Made by a program: the position numbers and the translations under genes. Positions 22,301 to 37,027 of a DNA stretch of 64,000 nucleotides are shown here, piece by piece; position 1 is the stretch's first letter, and every line of letters starts with the position of its first letter. The notes below the pieces were generated by a model, which worked only from the letters and a program-made list of their open reading frames with translations, did not search any database and was not told where the DNA came from. Source of the DNA: Steinernema hermaphroditum (Eukaryota > Nematoda > Chromadorea > Rhabditida > Steinernematidae); contig CM059624.1 in NCBI GenBank assembly GCA_030435675.1, positions 7,712,769 to 7,776,768 of the forward strand, in the 5' to 3' direction.

Positions 22301-22435
22301 GTGAAACAAACTTAGATCGTGGTACCCAAGAGATCTAGCACGGGAAGCCGTCAAGAGGAAATAACAGAAAAAAGGAGCAACTTCAGAAATAACAACATGT
22401 AACAACAACATTTACAACCTGCCTTAAATGGACGT
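19344..22435. other. 3-kb gene-free region
   Basis: It lies upstream of the F-box gene and downstream of PRMT1 (both minus). No open frame shows splice-consistent coding. It contains several TAATTA/AATTA-type sites, one CTACCGTA at about 21294, and a perfect hairpin at 20131-20182. Probable use is regulatory; unannotated non-coding RNA is possible. Confidence 0.45.
20131..20182. repeat. Perfect 22-bp inverted repeat with 8-nt loop
   Basis: Arms 20131-20152 and 20161-20182 are exact reverse complements, GC-rich in the middle and ATAT-rich outside; the loop is GATTTGGC. There is no coding frame or mobile-element end around it. It could fold as a very stable RNA hairpin or a DNA cruciform. Confidence 0.9.
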
Positions 22436-24868
<2,433 letters not shown>

Positions 24869-26917
24869 ATGATTGCAGTGGTTCGGCGAGTCTTCCGGAA
24901 TCGCCTCGTGCGCGCCTTCTCCACTGGCCTCACCCTGACCACCGCCGGAGTCTCCGTGTACTTTCTCCACCGAAACGACTATTCGCTCTCCTCCATTGGA
25001 GCCGTCAGATTCGCCCGTGCCGGCATAGCTGTGAGTTTCTCCGACGAATGAAGCGAACGTCGCCATTTTCAGGTTGGACGTATAGCCACCGATTACAAAT
25101 GGTCTCTGCATGGGTTGGACCCGGACTCAAAGGAGTACAGCACCACCATGAAGCAACTGCACAGCCGCGGGGCTGAGAAACTGTTAGCTCTAGCCAGAGC
25201 TAACGGCGGAGTTTTCATCAAAGTCGGTCAGCATATCGCCTCCCTCCAGTATCTTCTGCCAGACGAATACATCAAGACATTATCGGTCTTGCACTCTCGA
25301 GCCCCAGAGAGTAAGCTGGATGAAGTGAAACGCGTCGTGGAGGAAAGCCTCAATGTTCCCGTAACGTCATTTTCTCTATCTCCGAATAGTTTCTTCATTT
25401 CAAGTTTTAGTCGTGCGATGATCTCTTCGAATTCCTGGACGAAAGGCCGAAAGGAGCGGCGTCTCTAGCGCAGGTTTATGAAGCTAAATTGATCGACACT
25501 GGCGAGAGAGTGGCCGTTAAGGTCCAGGTAAGTGACGCAATCTCCGACCCCTTTGTCAAATTGTTTGTATGATTCCAGCACCCGAAGGTGAAACCTCACA
25601 GTTTGATTGACATCGCCACCATGGAGTTCTTCGTAAATATTGTTGACCGGCTATTTCCTGACTTTCGGCTGATGTGGCTAGTTGACGAGGTACGTTCTCG
25701 CGCCTCAGCTGGTGTGAAATACGTTGTACCCCTGGGTTAAGGTTAAACGAAATCTCCCGAAAGAATTGGATTTTCTAAACGAAGCCGACAACGCCGACAG
25801 AGTTCGCAGAATGTTTGCGCACTTACCGTACCTAAAGGTTTGAAATCTCAATTTTCGGTTAAGAACGCTCTCATTCAGATTCCGAAGATCTACAGGAAGT
25901 ACTGCTCCGATAGGGTACTGACAATGGAGTTTTGCGACGGTTTCCAGATTGATGATATCCGAGCCATCGAAGAGCACAACTTCGATAAGCACGATGTAGG
26001 ACGCAGCTCACGACGACTTCCATTTATTCGATCCGTTCAGATATGCCAGAAAATTGGAACGCTCTTTTCGGAAATGATTTTTGTGAACGGTTACATCCAC
26101 TGCGATCCACACCCGGGTAATGTCCTCGTCAATAAAAACTCAGAAGGGGAATTGGATATCGTATTGCTGGACCACGGTCTTTATGCGGTGAGTAGCTGTA
26201 CACATTCTCGGTGGCAAATTCCTTTTTCTTTTAGACTCTCCAGGACGACTTTAGAATAAACTACACGAAGCTCTGGTTAGCTCTGCTGAAGCCGGATAGG
26301 GACTTGATTAAGGCATACAAGGGATGACTTGCATATGAGTATTTGGAGTTGTTTTAGAGATACGCCTCCAAAATGGGAGTGGGCGAGCTGTATGGTCTCT
26401 TCGCATGTATCGTAACAGCCAGGTCTTGGAAAGCCGTCACAGGCGGCATCGACCGAGTCACGTTCGACAGTCAAGAGGTGAGTCATGTTGATGTAATCAA
26501 TCCTATTCAATTCATACTTTTTAGCAACAGGAAATTGGCGAATACGCAGCTTCGCTTGTGCCCCAGATCTCACAAGTACTTGAACGCGTTCCCAGTAACA
26601 TGCTTCTCATCCTGAAGACAAACGATCTGATAAGAAGCATCGAGCATCGAATGGGAACTCTAAATCGTCAAGATTCTTTCCTACAGGTTCCTACACAGCT
26701 ACCACAAGAAGAGTACTTACATACCCATTTCCAGATGAGCCGCTGCTGCGTGCGCTCCGTGTTCCAGTACCGTTTGTCGAAGACACGCTCATGGATCAAG
26801 AAGGCTCTAGTTGCTTCAGCCATGTACTATCAGCTCGCGCGGATCGTACTGTTCCAGTATATCCTGATCGTAGCTGAATGGATTCACCGCTCGAAGACGG
26901 CAGTAGGATTCGCTTAG
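24869..26917 (+). CDS. ADCK1-type ABC1/UbiB atypical kinase
   Basis: Eleven exons (24869-25030, 25073-25360, 25411-25527, 25579-25689, 25742-25837, 25879-25995, 26041-26187, 26235-26312, 26358-26477, 26525-26686, 26735-26917) encode 526 aa. It has an N-terminal hydrophobic/mitochondrial-type leader, the UbiB KxGQ signature (FIKVGQ), the GAASLAQV loop, VAVKVQHP, HCDPHPGNVLV and LDHGLY as in ADCK1, and the C-terminal LLILKTNDLIR. ADCK1 acts in mitochondrial cristae/fusion control; catalytic substrates are unclear. Intron 8 needs a GC donor (AAG|GCATAC at 26310); the next in-frame codons would hit a stop, and no usable GT exists before it. Joining gives DLIK-RYASKMGVGELY, matching the human order. 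Confidence 0.93.
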
Positions 26918-27129
26918 GCCGGTTATAACGGGTGCATTAGGATCGCCGCTAGCTCTTAAAGACTGGTCTTCACAGAATGTTGTATATAGAAGATATTCAC
27001 ATATCACTTAACACGCTTTGCCTTCTGTTGTTGATTATATTAAAGTATATGATTCTAGGTCTGTGGAAGCTGAAGTTTTATTTCAAACCGAATCTAATTA
27101 GTTTCGATTCACAGGAAAGAAGAGCGGTT

Positions 27130-28927
27130 CTAGCGTCTCGAGAAGTACCTGTACGCCCCGTATGTAGCAAGCGTAATAGCAGCGATTCCGAGCAAGACTA
27201 CCGCGACTTCGGTCTTCGGGCTGAAAGGGAATCCTTATAAGCAGTTCTTTCACAAGTTGCTACTCACTTTGCGGGGTCGAGAATGCCACTGGATTCAGCA
27301 GGGACACGTCTGATCTCCTCGTAGTAACTTGTCGTGCTAGGCGCAACACTAACCGTTGAAACTGACATCTTGTCTTCGTCATCGGGCTCCTCGTGTTTGT
27401 GGATAAACCCTCCGTTGTACAGGGACTCCTGGTCGGAAAACACGCTCGACGAGGAGGCGAAATTCTCCAAAACGGCGTTGGTGAGGTTACTGGAACGCGG
27501 GGAATCAGAATCAGAGTTCTCGCGCAAAGTGACTGTACTTTTTGAAAATCTCCTTGGCTACTGCTTCACTGGTGAAGTCGTTTGACAAATGTGTGGAGGG
27601 CAATCTAGCGGATCCTGCATAAACAAACTCAAACAAGAAGCAGAAACCCTCATTACCGTCAGTAGAGGAGATCGTCATCGTAGCGGCCATAGGAGAATTC
27701 GGTTTCTTCAATATTGACTTTGGAACGTTCTTCGGAGAGTCGCTGGCGGAGGGCGTTGATGGAGTTTTCACCGCCGACGAACCGGTTAGTATGTAGTTCG
27801 CTGGTCTCTGAAAAACAGTGCGATTAGCACTCCAAAAATAATCGAGAAGAGGTTTTTGGAACTCGGCAGGATACGCACACAAAAACGATGCTCACAGCGT
27901 TGGAACGAGCATTTCACATTCCACAGGAACGGGTGAAAGTGATAGTGGAGGAGGAGTGTTGTCATCGCCCGCAGTCTTCTTCTGCCGCAGGGTACAAAGT
28001 CCATCAGTTCAAAAGATATTAGAAACGCGAAAATACAAGGCACCGTCAACTGTTCCCTTCTGTCACATGTGGATCAAGGTCGCGCTACTCCCACTGCGGA
28101 TATTTTTTGGATAAATCAGAAGATCGAAACTGGGTAAAGACCTTCTCCCTTCCAATGCACAAGAAGCGGTGTGTGCGCGGAGTTCTAGAGGCGTGGTTCA
28201 AAAGAGAACAGACGGAGACGAATGGCGATTTCGGCACAACACAACGAAAGGGAGAGGAGGAGTGAACGGAGACGTTCACGGCGCGCGGGAGGTGACCACG
28301 TGAAGAGCACGGGGACGGAGAACCGGCCGACCGCGTGCAGCCGAGTGACGTCACCCAAGAAGCCTCCACCGCTTTTCGTATGCAACGATTCTCCGAACAT
28401 CTTGGCGAAACCACGCGAAAGGAACGGAGACGTGAGTCATTGACGGAGACGATTGTTGGTGAAGAATAAAACAACCACCTTGAGGATCCTTGTTTCCGCT
28501 TGGTGCTCCACGACGATGTCACAAGTTCCCAACTGGAGTCCTCGGAGGATGGAAACGGCCTCGTCGTGTGTCAGGTCCTCCAGCAGCGTGCCATTGACGG
28601 AGACGATCCGATCACCTGGAAAAGAACGATGAATAGAGCTGACACGAAAGCTTACCTTCTTGAAGATGAGTTTCCGCGGCACCTCCGATCTTCACTCGGG
28701 AGACGAAGATCGAAGGGTCGCCAGGGATGTGGTTGTCGTCCGATCCACCGACGATGCTGAAGCCGAGGCCTAAGAAGCGATTGTATTTGATGGGAAACAG
28801 AAGAAAACTTACCATCATGGCCCTTGTCGATGCGTACGAGGGCAAATCCATCGTCCAGCGGAGCAGAAGCAGAGGCAGCGGATACAGGTTCCACGGGTTC
28901 CAGCTTGATCACGGCGCCAGAAGCCAT
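27130..28927 (-). CDS. PDZ-domain protein with C-terminal tail anchor
   Basis: Exons 28927-28813, 28769-28656, 28615-28479, 27807-27657, 27614-27539, 27489-27268 and 27220-27130 encode 301 aa. The PDZ domain ([22 protein letters not shown]) most resembles SYNJ2BP/OMP25 and DLG-type PDZ domains. A Ser/Thr-rich acidic linker follows, then a single hydrophobic helix ([19 protein letters not shown]) ending in RYFSRR. That is a tail-anchor pattern consistent with the mitochondrial outer membrane. The 671-bp intron (27808-28478) is far longer than others here; it joins the two halves in frame, but they could be separate genes. The acceptor of the last intron is the CTTTCAG at 27221; an earlier AAG would destroy the anchor. 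Confidence 0.68.
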
Positions 28928-29325
28928 GTCAACGGAGCGTCGAATTTTGGCGTCGACGAATCGATCGCGCTGAGGGCACTGAAATACTGACGAAGTGGAG
29001 AGGAGCGGCTAAGACGTCGCCGGGAGTCGTTCCAATAATCGCGGGGAAAACGACCGCGAGAAACAAGATGGGGTCTTCCGGTGGATGACGCCAGAGGGCA
29101 GCCGTCGATGTGGGTGGTCCGTGCAGAGAGGGAGAGGTTTACCGCAGCGATGTTTCTACCATTTTGTTTCTTTATTTTTTGTGGGTTACTGTGCTTAGTC
29201 CGTGTGTGTTTTGTGTTCCTTTTCGATGGATCTGCCTTTCTCCTCTTTGTTTTAGGAACTATCACGTGATCGGTCCTATTGCGATCGTTGTTTATATCTG
29301 TTTGCTGAAAATCATTTCTTTACAG
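28928..29325. other. Intergenic region
   Basis: It probably holds the promoter of the PDZ gene (-) and of the possible gene that follows (+). A T-rich run (29150-29260) ends in TTTTAG near 29253. Confidence 0.35.
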
Positions 29326-29815
29326 AGTCTTCGTCGGGGCTTCCAAACCCCCAAGATGCCAATCGTATCGTATTCGAAGTTCTCCTCGCTGGAATCGACG
29401 CTCAGGCGGCAAAAGAAGGCGATTTTTTGCAGCGAAATGAGCAAATTAAGAAGCGCATCGAGAATCCACAGAGCTTGAACACCGTTTCCGGAACACTCCA
29501 CTCCCATCGAGTCAGAAGGCGCTGCATGTCCTGTCACATGAGCTCAAGAAGGATGGGATGCACGCTGGCTGTTTGTTGTGAGTTCCGGATTCAGAAAATC
29601 TGTTGAAAACTCCTCGTTCCAGAGTCAAACAAGAAAGTTCTGGAACTCAGCAGCGCCGGCTGCAGAAGACGCCACTGGACTCAATCGGGATGGCTTCCGC
29701 GTATCTCTTCCTGGAAGGATACTTCGAAGAAGACCACCACGAAGACTCCGCCGGATACATCATCATCAGCTGCATGTCCCTGGATGCAAAGTCATTTCGG
29801 GCCGATTGCTGTTGA
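29326..29815 (+). CDS. Possible unrecognised protein-coding exons
   Basis: Low-confidence gene. An exon after TTCTTTACAG (ending 29325) reads an open frame containing VFEVLLAGIDAQAAKEGDF and RNEQIKKRIENPQSLNT. A possible 32-nt intron joins it to KALHVLSHELKKDGMHAGC, and a clear GTGAGT...TTCCAG intron (about 29576-29622) joins to a last exon with MASAYLFLEGYFEED and a stop at 29815. I recognise no family. No convincing start codon is seen; a first exon would lie in 29080-29260. The short middle intron is the weakest point. Confidence 0.35.
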
Positions 29816-32800
29816 GGAGTAAAGTTGTTTGTTTCTCGAACTTTCTCATTTGGCCCCGCTACTAGGCACTTTCTTCGATCTCCGAGCGGCAAGAAGTTAA
29901 AGATACCCAAAGGCGGGGCAAGAGGCCACTTTTAGGGCTGATGGGCGTCGGAGCATGAAAGGGAGAGTGGATTCGTCATGTCCTCCCACACGCGAACTTA
30001 ATTAACTATTCGTGACAATAAGCTGATCGTTTTTCTGGAGGTTTGAGGAGGCGACCGTCAGGAGCGGTGTTGCTTGAACCCTGGGGGAGCGTAGGCTGGA
30101 ATCTGTTTGTCCGCGCTCGAGTGGGTTGTCCAGCTTGGCACGCGCTCGTCATAAAGGCGTTAATTGCGACTTTTGATTCGCTTCGGATTACGCTGCGCCA
30201 ACCTCTCCGCGTAGTTCCCCTTTATGGCTTCCTAATGAATCGTCAGAATGGTTTCGCGCTTTGCTCCCTCCTTGACTCTGAGATAAGTTCTGTCGAAATG
30301 CGGTGCCCCTCTTCCCACCGTCGGACAGTTTCCGTGGGAAGCGACTCTGCGCTCAACTTCCCCGTGTTGTTCACTCTCAATGAACTGAATTATGGAGCTG
30401 GATTGGATTGGGTCTGTTTCTAGATTCTCCAAGAGCTCGAAGGTTCTAGAAACTCCAGGAACCTTTGAGTGTCAATAGGAACTGCTTATTGGGGATGTAA
30501 ATTTCGTATCGTTAATCTTCTCAAGTAAACGAGAGTTTTGCTGGCGCGTTAACTTCTTGATTTATCGCCCTTCCGACTCCATTTAGTTATTAATAAACAC
30601 ATCAAGGTTAGTAGAAGAACCTTTTATATGTGCATGTCTTCTGCGCTGGGATACAGTTGCAGACTCTCATTTTAGTCCTCTTGGTCGACCTTCTACTACA
30701 CTAGAGTTAGAGCATAAGCATGTATGGGGTTTATATGCAACAACTCAAGTATAAGAGGGGCTGAGGACAGCCCGCCACTGATTTATGGCCTTTCCACGCA
30801 GAAACGTTCATTCGTGCACCATGAGTGCGCGAATGTTTCGTCGGTGCCAGGTGACTGGACCTTTCACCTTTCCTTCCTAAGATTAGAGTTGCTCCCGCAG
30901 TGGTGTTTAGGACTGCTCTCGTCGCCCTTCAGATGTCCAGAAATGGATCCACAGCCCGAGGGCAGAAGTCTCTCTCATCGTCGTTGTCTTTGCAAGACCC
31001 CTCGCCGCCGCGGCGAGAGGCAAAGCAGTGCCTCGAGTGCACCCTTAAATGGGTTGTTTAATTCTTGATTCCCGAAACTCCGAGAAGTCCCCTCGGCGGA
31101 AATTGGGCGCCTCTCTCCTTTCCTTCCAGCATTCTTGTCAGGCCTGCTCGGGACCACCTGGACCGAGGAGATTGTCCCTCGGCGCCGGAAATGTTCGCTC
31201 ATTCGTGCACATCGAGAGGCGGATATATGTGCCGCCTAACGAGATGAACGAGGGAATGTCGCTGGGGATTTCGGATTGTGGAATCATGGCGCCACCTTCC
31301 GCGTCATCCTTCTTCGCCCCTTGGAACGTTTTTGCAGCCCTTCCGGGGTCAGGGAGGTGCAGCCGATCGACTTTTCATGAATATCCAATTGGGACGCAAT
31401 AAGGCTTAAGTGGAGCCTCCAAGTTTCGGCATCAATTATTCAGCGCTCCAAATTTTCTGCCCTCTGCATTCTGTTGCCCAAATTAATCTGCAAAAGTCCC
31501 AATTTGGTGCCCCAGTCGTGGCGCCTTCTCGGGCGGATAATCGGCATCGACACACTTTAGGTGTGCTCGAGACGACTGATTTCGTTCTCTATTCCTCGAT
31601 GGGCATCTGCGGCCACGTGGAAAACGCGCACTCCTGCGGTGCCTGCAGTAGTCCGATTCGGCCTGTTCTCCGCGGATTAACTCAATTAGTGGCCGCAAAT
31701 CGCATTTGAGTTTCTGCTCCGTCGCCGGCGCTCCTTTCCGCTCCGAGGAGTCCAAAACAGTCCGCGGTGATGTCGCTGTGTTCCTCGTTACGAGGAAGTG
31801 ACGCGCAGTTGCAGCCTCCCCTACCGTATGATTCTCTCCCGCGAGCGGTTTCTCACAAATAGGCTTTATGACGACAGGGAACTGCATGGAGTAGGGGGTT
31901 CACCCTGGAGTTCGTTCCATGATGATCAAATAGCTCTCGTCTTTCTACTGCGAGGAACCGCCGGGGTCACTAGGGACCCTTCTCGGTGCACTCTGGACGG
32001 AAGTCCTCGGATCGGCGGTAATCTTCGGTCCGGCAGAGTTCTTGTTTTCTCCGCGCTTCGATGGATCGAAATCGGATTTTGCGCTCTTTTAATAGACACC
32101 TCCGTCGAGGTCGGCGACGCTTCCCGGGGACTTCGGGGACGGAAGTCGCCCTGAGTGGCGTTTCGTCCGGCTTGTTGCGTCCATAAGTGGTCATTCGAGT
32201 GGAGAGAATAGAATTCGCGGAAGACTCCAAAAGGTCCCTTTTTTTCGTCCTCTCGCGTCTTCTAAGTAACCTTTTAGCCGAGCTGGGGCACGTACTCTCC
32301 GGAAGTCCACGGGTCCTGAGAGGAACTCAGCCGTACTCGACCCAAATTTAATAACCCGGACTTCGTCACTTCCGACGCAAAAACGCGCAAAAGGCGCCGA
32401 GCTTCGGGCCTTTGGCGGTTCGTTTTTTGGATTCGGCATCTGTTCCGGAGGGCGCGTATCAATCACGCCGTCGCCTCGAGACCCGCGAACTCTGCCCAGC
32501 GGTGTTTAGGAGAGCACCTCGGGAAGGACGAGTTTGTTTGTTACATGGGAAACAAAACAAGGCCCGGTGACGGCAGCCTGGAGTCGGGACAGCTGACTCC
32601 GCGTGTCACCTTTTTGGCCTCCTCATCCGTCAATCGCCCTGTTTTGGCCCAATTTAAGAGTGCTCTTCGAGGAGGGCCGTCTCCTTAACCATTCCACGCA
32701 CCTAGACGTCGTCGCCCTCGAGTTGCCCTACTAGGGTTCGTCTATCGTCCCCGAGGTGTCTCTGACGTTCCTACCGTACCTTCGGTCTCCTCTGATTGAT

Positions 32801-35800
32801 GTCCTAGAGAGCGGGGTCTGTGCAATCGTCATGTTTCCCATGACGGATGGGTGTCCTCCATCATGCGCGCTTCCCAAAAACTCGGCCCCCAATTAATCAC
32901 CGCTGATTTCGGAGACCCCGGATCGATCGGCCCCGGAGGCGTCCTTCCACCTGATTGACCTAAAACGCAAATTCGAGTGTTTTCGCCGGCAGCGGCGTCA
33001 TTGTGGCTTTCAAAGGACATCGCCTCTCCGCCTTCCACCTGCGGATCTCCATTTGTCGTCTTTGTTCTTCTGTGGGCGGACGGGGGAGGATCCGACATGG
33101 TCCTGGGACGATCGGGGATCGCGAAGGACATCCCTAATTGACAATTTCTCTGACGAGTGGAGGTTGATTGGTCTCTGAAACTTGTCCATCGCCATGGCCC
33201 TCCTCGTGTTTCCAGCTAAAAGTGGAAGAAGTTCTTGATCCATGGAGATCGAGCTTACCAGGTGGCAGACCTTCATTTATCTTCGCTAACGATCAAGAAG
33301 ATGCTTTCATGATTTGCCGTGGTTCGTCTGGACATCTTTTTCTTCTGTTTCTTCTTTCCGCATTGTAATAGTAGATCGAACTCCGAACGAACATGTGATG
33401 TTTGCAAACGGACTAAAAGATCGCCAGAGGCGACCTCTAGTAGATCAAGTTCTGGCAAGGGCATCCACTTCCAGAACATCTATCTTCGAGGCAAGATCAT
33501 GGGAATCCGGTTGATCACTCCCACGCAGAGAGTCGCAGAAAACGCTCTTCCGCTGATGTTCATTCTCTTCACATTTTCCGCTCAAAAGCTTTTCTCAAAA
33601 CCCCTCGAAATGTTCGCCTCTTTCTTATTTCTGCTCAGAATCTTGGTCACCCACCTTTCACTTATGCTCTTTCGCCAAACCTCCTGCAAAAGGAGACCAC
33701 CGATCACCCGGCCAGAGAGCCATGCGTGGCCATTTTGCGCCTATTTGCCAGCGCACAACAGAGTCAATTCCACTTCGCAAATGCCTATTTTGTTTTTATT
33801 TTTCGCAATCCAACGCGTGGCCCCATAACCCTTAATCATTTCTCCAATTCGCTCCGTGCCTGCATCGCCTGAAAACACCCTTCCTCTGGCTACTAAACGC
33901 AACTATCGTACATTTGGGGAGGGCCAGGGCAGAGATGGTGTTACAGGCATGGCCTGGTTAGACCTGCCCGGCAGGCCCTCGCCTCAAAACATCGCCTCCA
34001 TTCCACCCTCTAATATTTCTCTTTTCTTGCTTTTCGCTTTCGCACTCCAAAGTGTTCCTTCTTAAGCCTTCGGAGGCACGCGTCCCCCTAAACTCCTTCC
34101 GGTCCCATCACTCACGTGGCCAAACAACGCGAAGCGGATTCAATTAATCCAAAAAACGCTTTTCCTCCTCTTCCAAGCGCTCCCCAAACATCGCCTGCAG
34201 ACACTTCCACTCCACCATAACCCGGATGTACCTTCCCTACTTCTGGAATCCCCCGACGACCAAAGATGGCACCGGGGTCCCAACAAATTTGAGTGACGGA
34301 ACGGCAATAAGGGGCGCTTGTTTTCCGATTTCCCCTCTATTACCCGACGCGTCCTCGAGGTATCCAGCGTCCCCTCGGAGACTTTCCGGAAGGCCGGCTT
34401 TGTCCCTCCAGGGCACAGTGCAGTCCTGACCCCGCCCTCGCCCCGGAAACGCCCTTCCTTCTTCTGAAGCCCTTTTTAATTTTATTCGCTGATCTCCCGA
34501 AACTTTTTGTCCTTTCCGGTGCCTCTCTAATTACGCGTCGGCCGCACTTCGGCTGTTGGTGCCCTAATTCTATGCTTTGAGTACTCATCCAATTCGGGGA
34601 GATCCCGTTCCATTCCAGAGGGATTGCCACCACCGAGGACCGGGCCAGTCTAGAATCAGTGACTTTGAAAGGTTGCTAGGTGGAAACAGTCGGTGCCCTC
34701 CACTTTCCCTGGCAAGTTACCAAGCACCTACAGAGTGCAATGTCATATATAAAAAATGTTACTTTCGGCCATGAAGAATCTGTAAACATGAAACTCACCT
34801 TTTGAGGGACGCCTCCCTCTGGAGCTAATGTGCCAAGCGAACGAAATTCTAAGAGTGCTTTCCTCTTTGTACTTGAAAGTTTACGTTTGACTTAATTAGC
34901 ATCTCGAGAAGAAGGGTCCACGCGGAGTAAGTGACACGAAGAAGAAGCCGTGGGAATTGTAGTGTTGTTATTTAGAGCCGAAAAGAGGCGATTCTAACCG
35001 ATCTGCATTTAATTTACTTTATTCGTTGTTTTCGATGCCCAGAAGGCGCTGGGGATCGAAACCTTCCTGGTTGCATCGGAAGGCTGCCCGTTTTGGGTGA
35101 CTCTGTTTCCTCGTGGAAATGACTGATTTCCCCGAGAGAAGAGAATTTGCGTGTTATGTAGTCATAACGAAACGTTTGTGACAAACAAAGTGGACGTCGC
35201 TCTCAATCAAAGTTGTAAAAACACCTTTGACAGATACCTCGATCTCGATCCGAGTCGCCTCCATCGAAATCCCGACGGAGATCTATGGCCCCCTCGGAAC
35301 GAAGAGCGATTTACCCATAATCGCCCAAAGCCCTTTTTTGCAATTCGACTCTCCCGTGCCTCCACGATGATTTACTCTCGCTACGTCACCAGAGTAATTG
35401 AGTGCCTCCAGTGGAATCTGGCTAAAAACGGCTCCGCCACTTAAACTACCGTAACGCGGCCCCGTCGCCTCTCTCGCTTCTCATTAAAACATAACTTTGG
35501 GACAAAAGTGCAGAAAGTGTTTTGATGTGGACTCCGTTCCGGGGGGCGACTCCGATCCCCTCGAAGGCCCGAATCTCGGCGACTCCTCTGGGGGACTAAT
35601 TGGCGCGCTCAAGCAGCAAACAAAAAGAGTTATGCCGGGCCGTATAGTCCCGGCTGTTTACCCCGCGGTCTTCGCACCTCTTCGATCATCGTTCGCTCTG
35701 TGTTTTGGCCCTTTGGCCGCCCTTCAGGCATGGAAGCGCCGCGGAATTCGGCGTTAATTGGCCGCGATGTATAGTCGACGCCAGTCTGATTCCTACATCT

Positions 35801-37027
35801 GCTCCGATTAGGACCGGGAACTCCCTCGGCTCGCGGCCCCTCGGGCCCTTCCACGTGCACTCCTAGCGTCGCTTTGTGTTGTTTTTCGAAAAGACAAATC
35901 GCCGAAACGCGGAAAATAAAGCGAAGATGTCGCGGAGATGTGCCGGACAGGCCGGCTTAATAAAAACCGAAAGCGCCTATAACACCGTCCTGTTCTCAGG
36001 ACTGAGTCAGTTTCTGTCAGAAGGCTCTCTTTCATTTGAGCACGATCCAGTGGCTCCTTATGTTTTGCTCCTCTGATGGTCGAGAGATATCTTCGATCGT
36101 TTTCGATTAGTTTGGGGGTGTTGTGGAGTTGACAAACACTCCGGGGTCGAGCCTGCACTTTACAAAATAATCACATCGGTCTTAGTTATCTGAGAGACAC
36201 AATTAGGAGATCTTTGCTATTCTTCCTCGTCGATACGTTCTGAGTTCATGCTTTCACGTCCAAGAAAACGGTTTAGTCCACGTCCAAGCTAAAGCCGACA
36301 TAGAGTTCCAGTAATTAGTTCTTTTGAACATTTTGTCACGTGCTAACTTTACCTGGTCCCACAGCGATTCGTCGAAACGCCCCATTCCGGAGGTCGGAGA
36401 ATCAGGTTCTGTGGGAATTTCCCTGGAAGTTTCTTCCCGTTTGTGCTACCCAACTTGCACCTACTGGCTGGTTCGTGGCCCCTAAAGGCCAAGTTCGCAG
36501 AGAGCGCTAGGGTCCCCTGGAAGTGCACTGTTTTTTTTTTGTAAACCTGTGTTGTTTTGGGCGAGGGGGCGACTCTACACTTTGCTCCCATTTTCGAATG
36601 CCACTGAATCTCACAACCCTAAGTTTAGCTGTGTCCGAGATTATTAAAGATGAATAAACGAGGAAAGTCCACTGTCGTCACCGCTCACGGGATCTTCGAT
36701 CCGTCCTCGAAGTGACGTCGAGCGTTCTCTCATCCTTTTCGTTAGGCAACCCGAAGGGGCGCCGCACTCCGGGGATCCGTTCCAAAGAAGGCATCTGGAG
36801 GCGCAGTTGAGGCGAAGGCGGTGACTCAGCGCCTTTGTCCCCTCGATTTGTCCCCTCAGATTTTGCAAATGCATTATTGACGCCTTTTGTCGAATCAGCG
36901 CCACGTCCGCTGTGCGCACTCTTAGGACTCTTTTTCTTATGTCTAAATAATTCTCCCACGACTCCTCCGAGGCGCTAATTAGCTCCTCCTCTACGAAAGC
37001 CGGCTCCTTTCAGATTCCGAAGCCGCC
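29816..37027. other. 7-kb gene-free region
   Basis: It lies upstream of a neuropeptide-type GPCR. Frames are broken and show no splice-compatible coding series. Features seen: a GC-rich dyad CTCGCCG..CGGCGAG near 31001-31017, several CTACCGTA motifs (31821, 32772, 35447) and many TTAATTA/CTAATT-like sites. It may be a cis-regulatory region for the receptor. Confidence 0.4.

Noticed and set aside
30999..31020. GC-rich dyad CTCGCCG..CGGCGAG
   Set aside because: Only about 7-8 bp arms in GC-rich sequence; easily chance.
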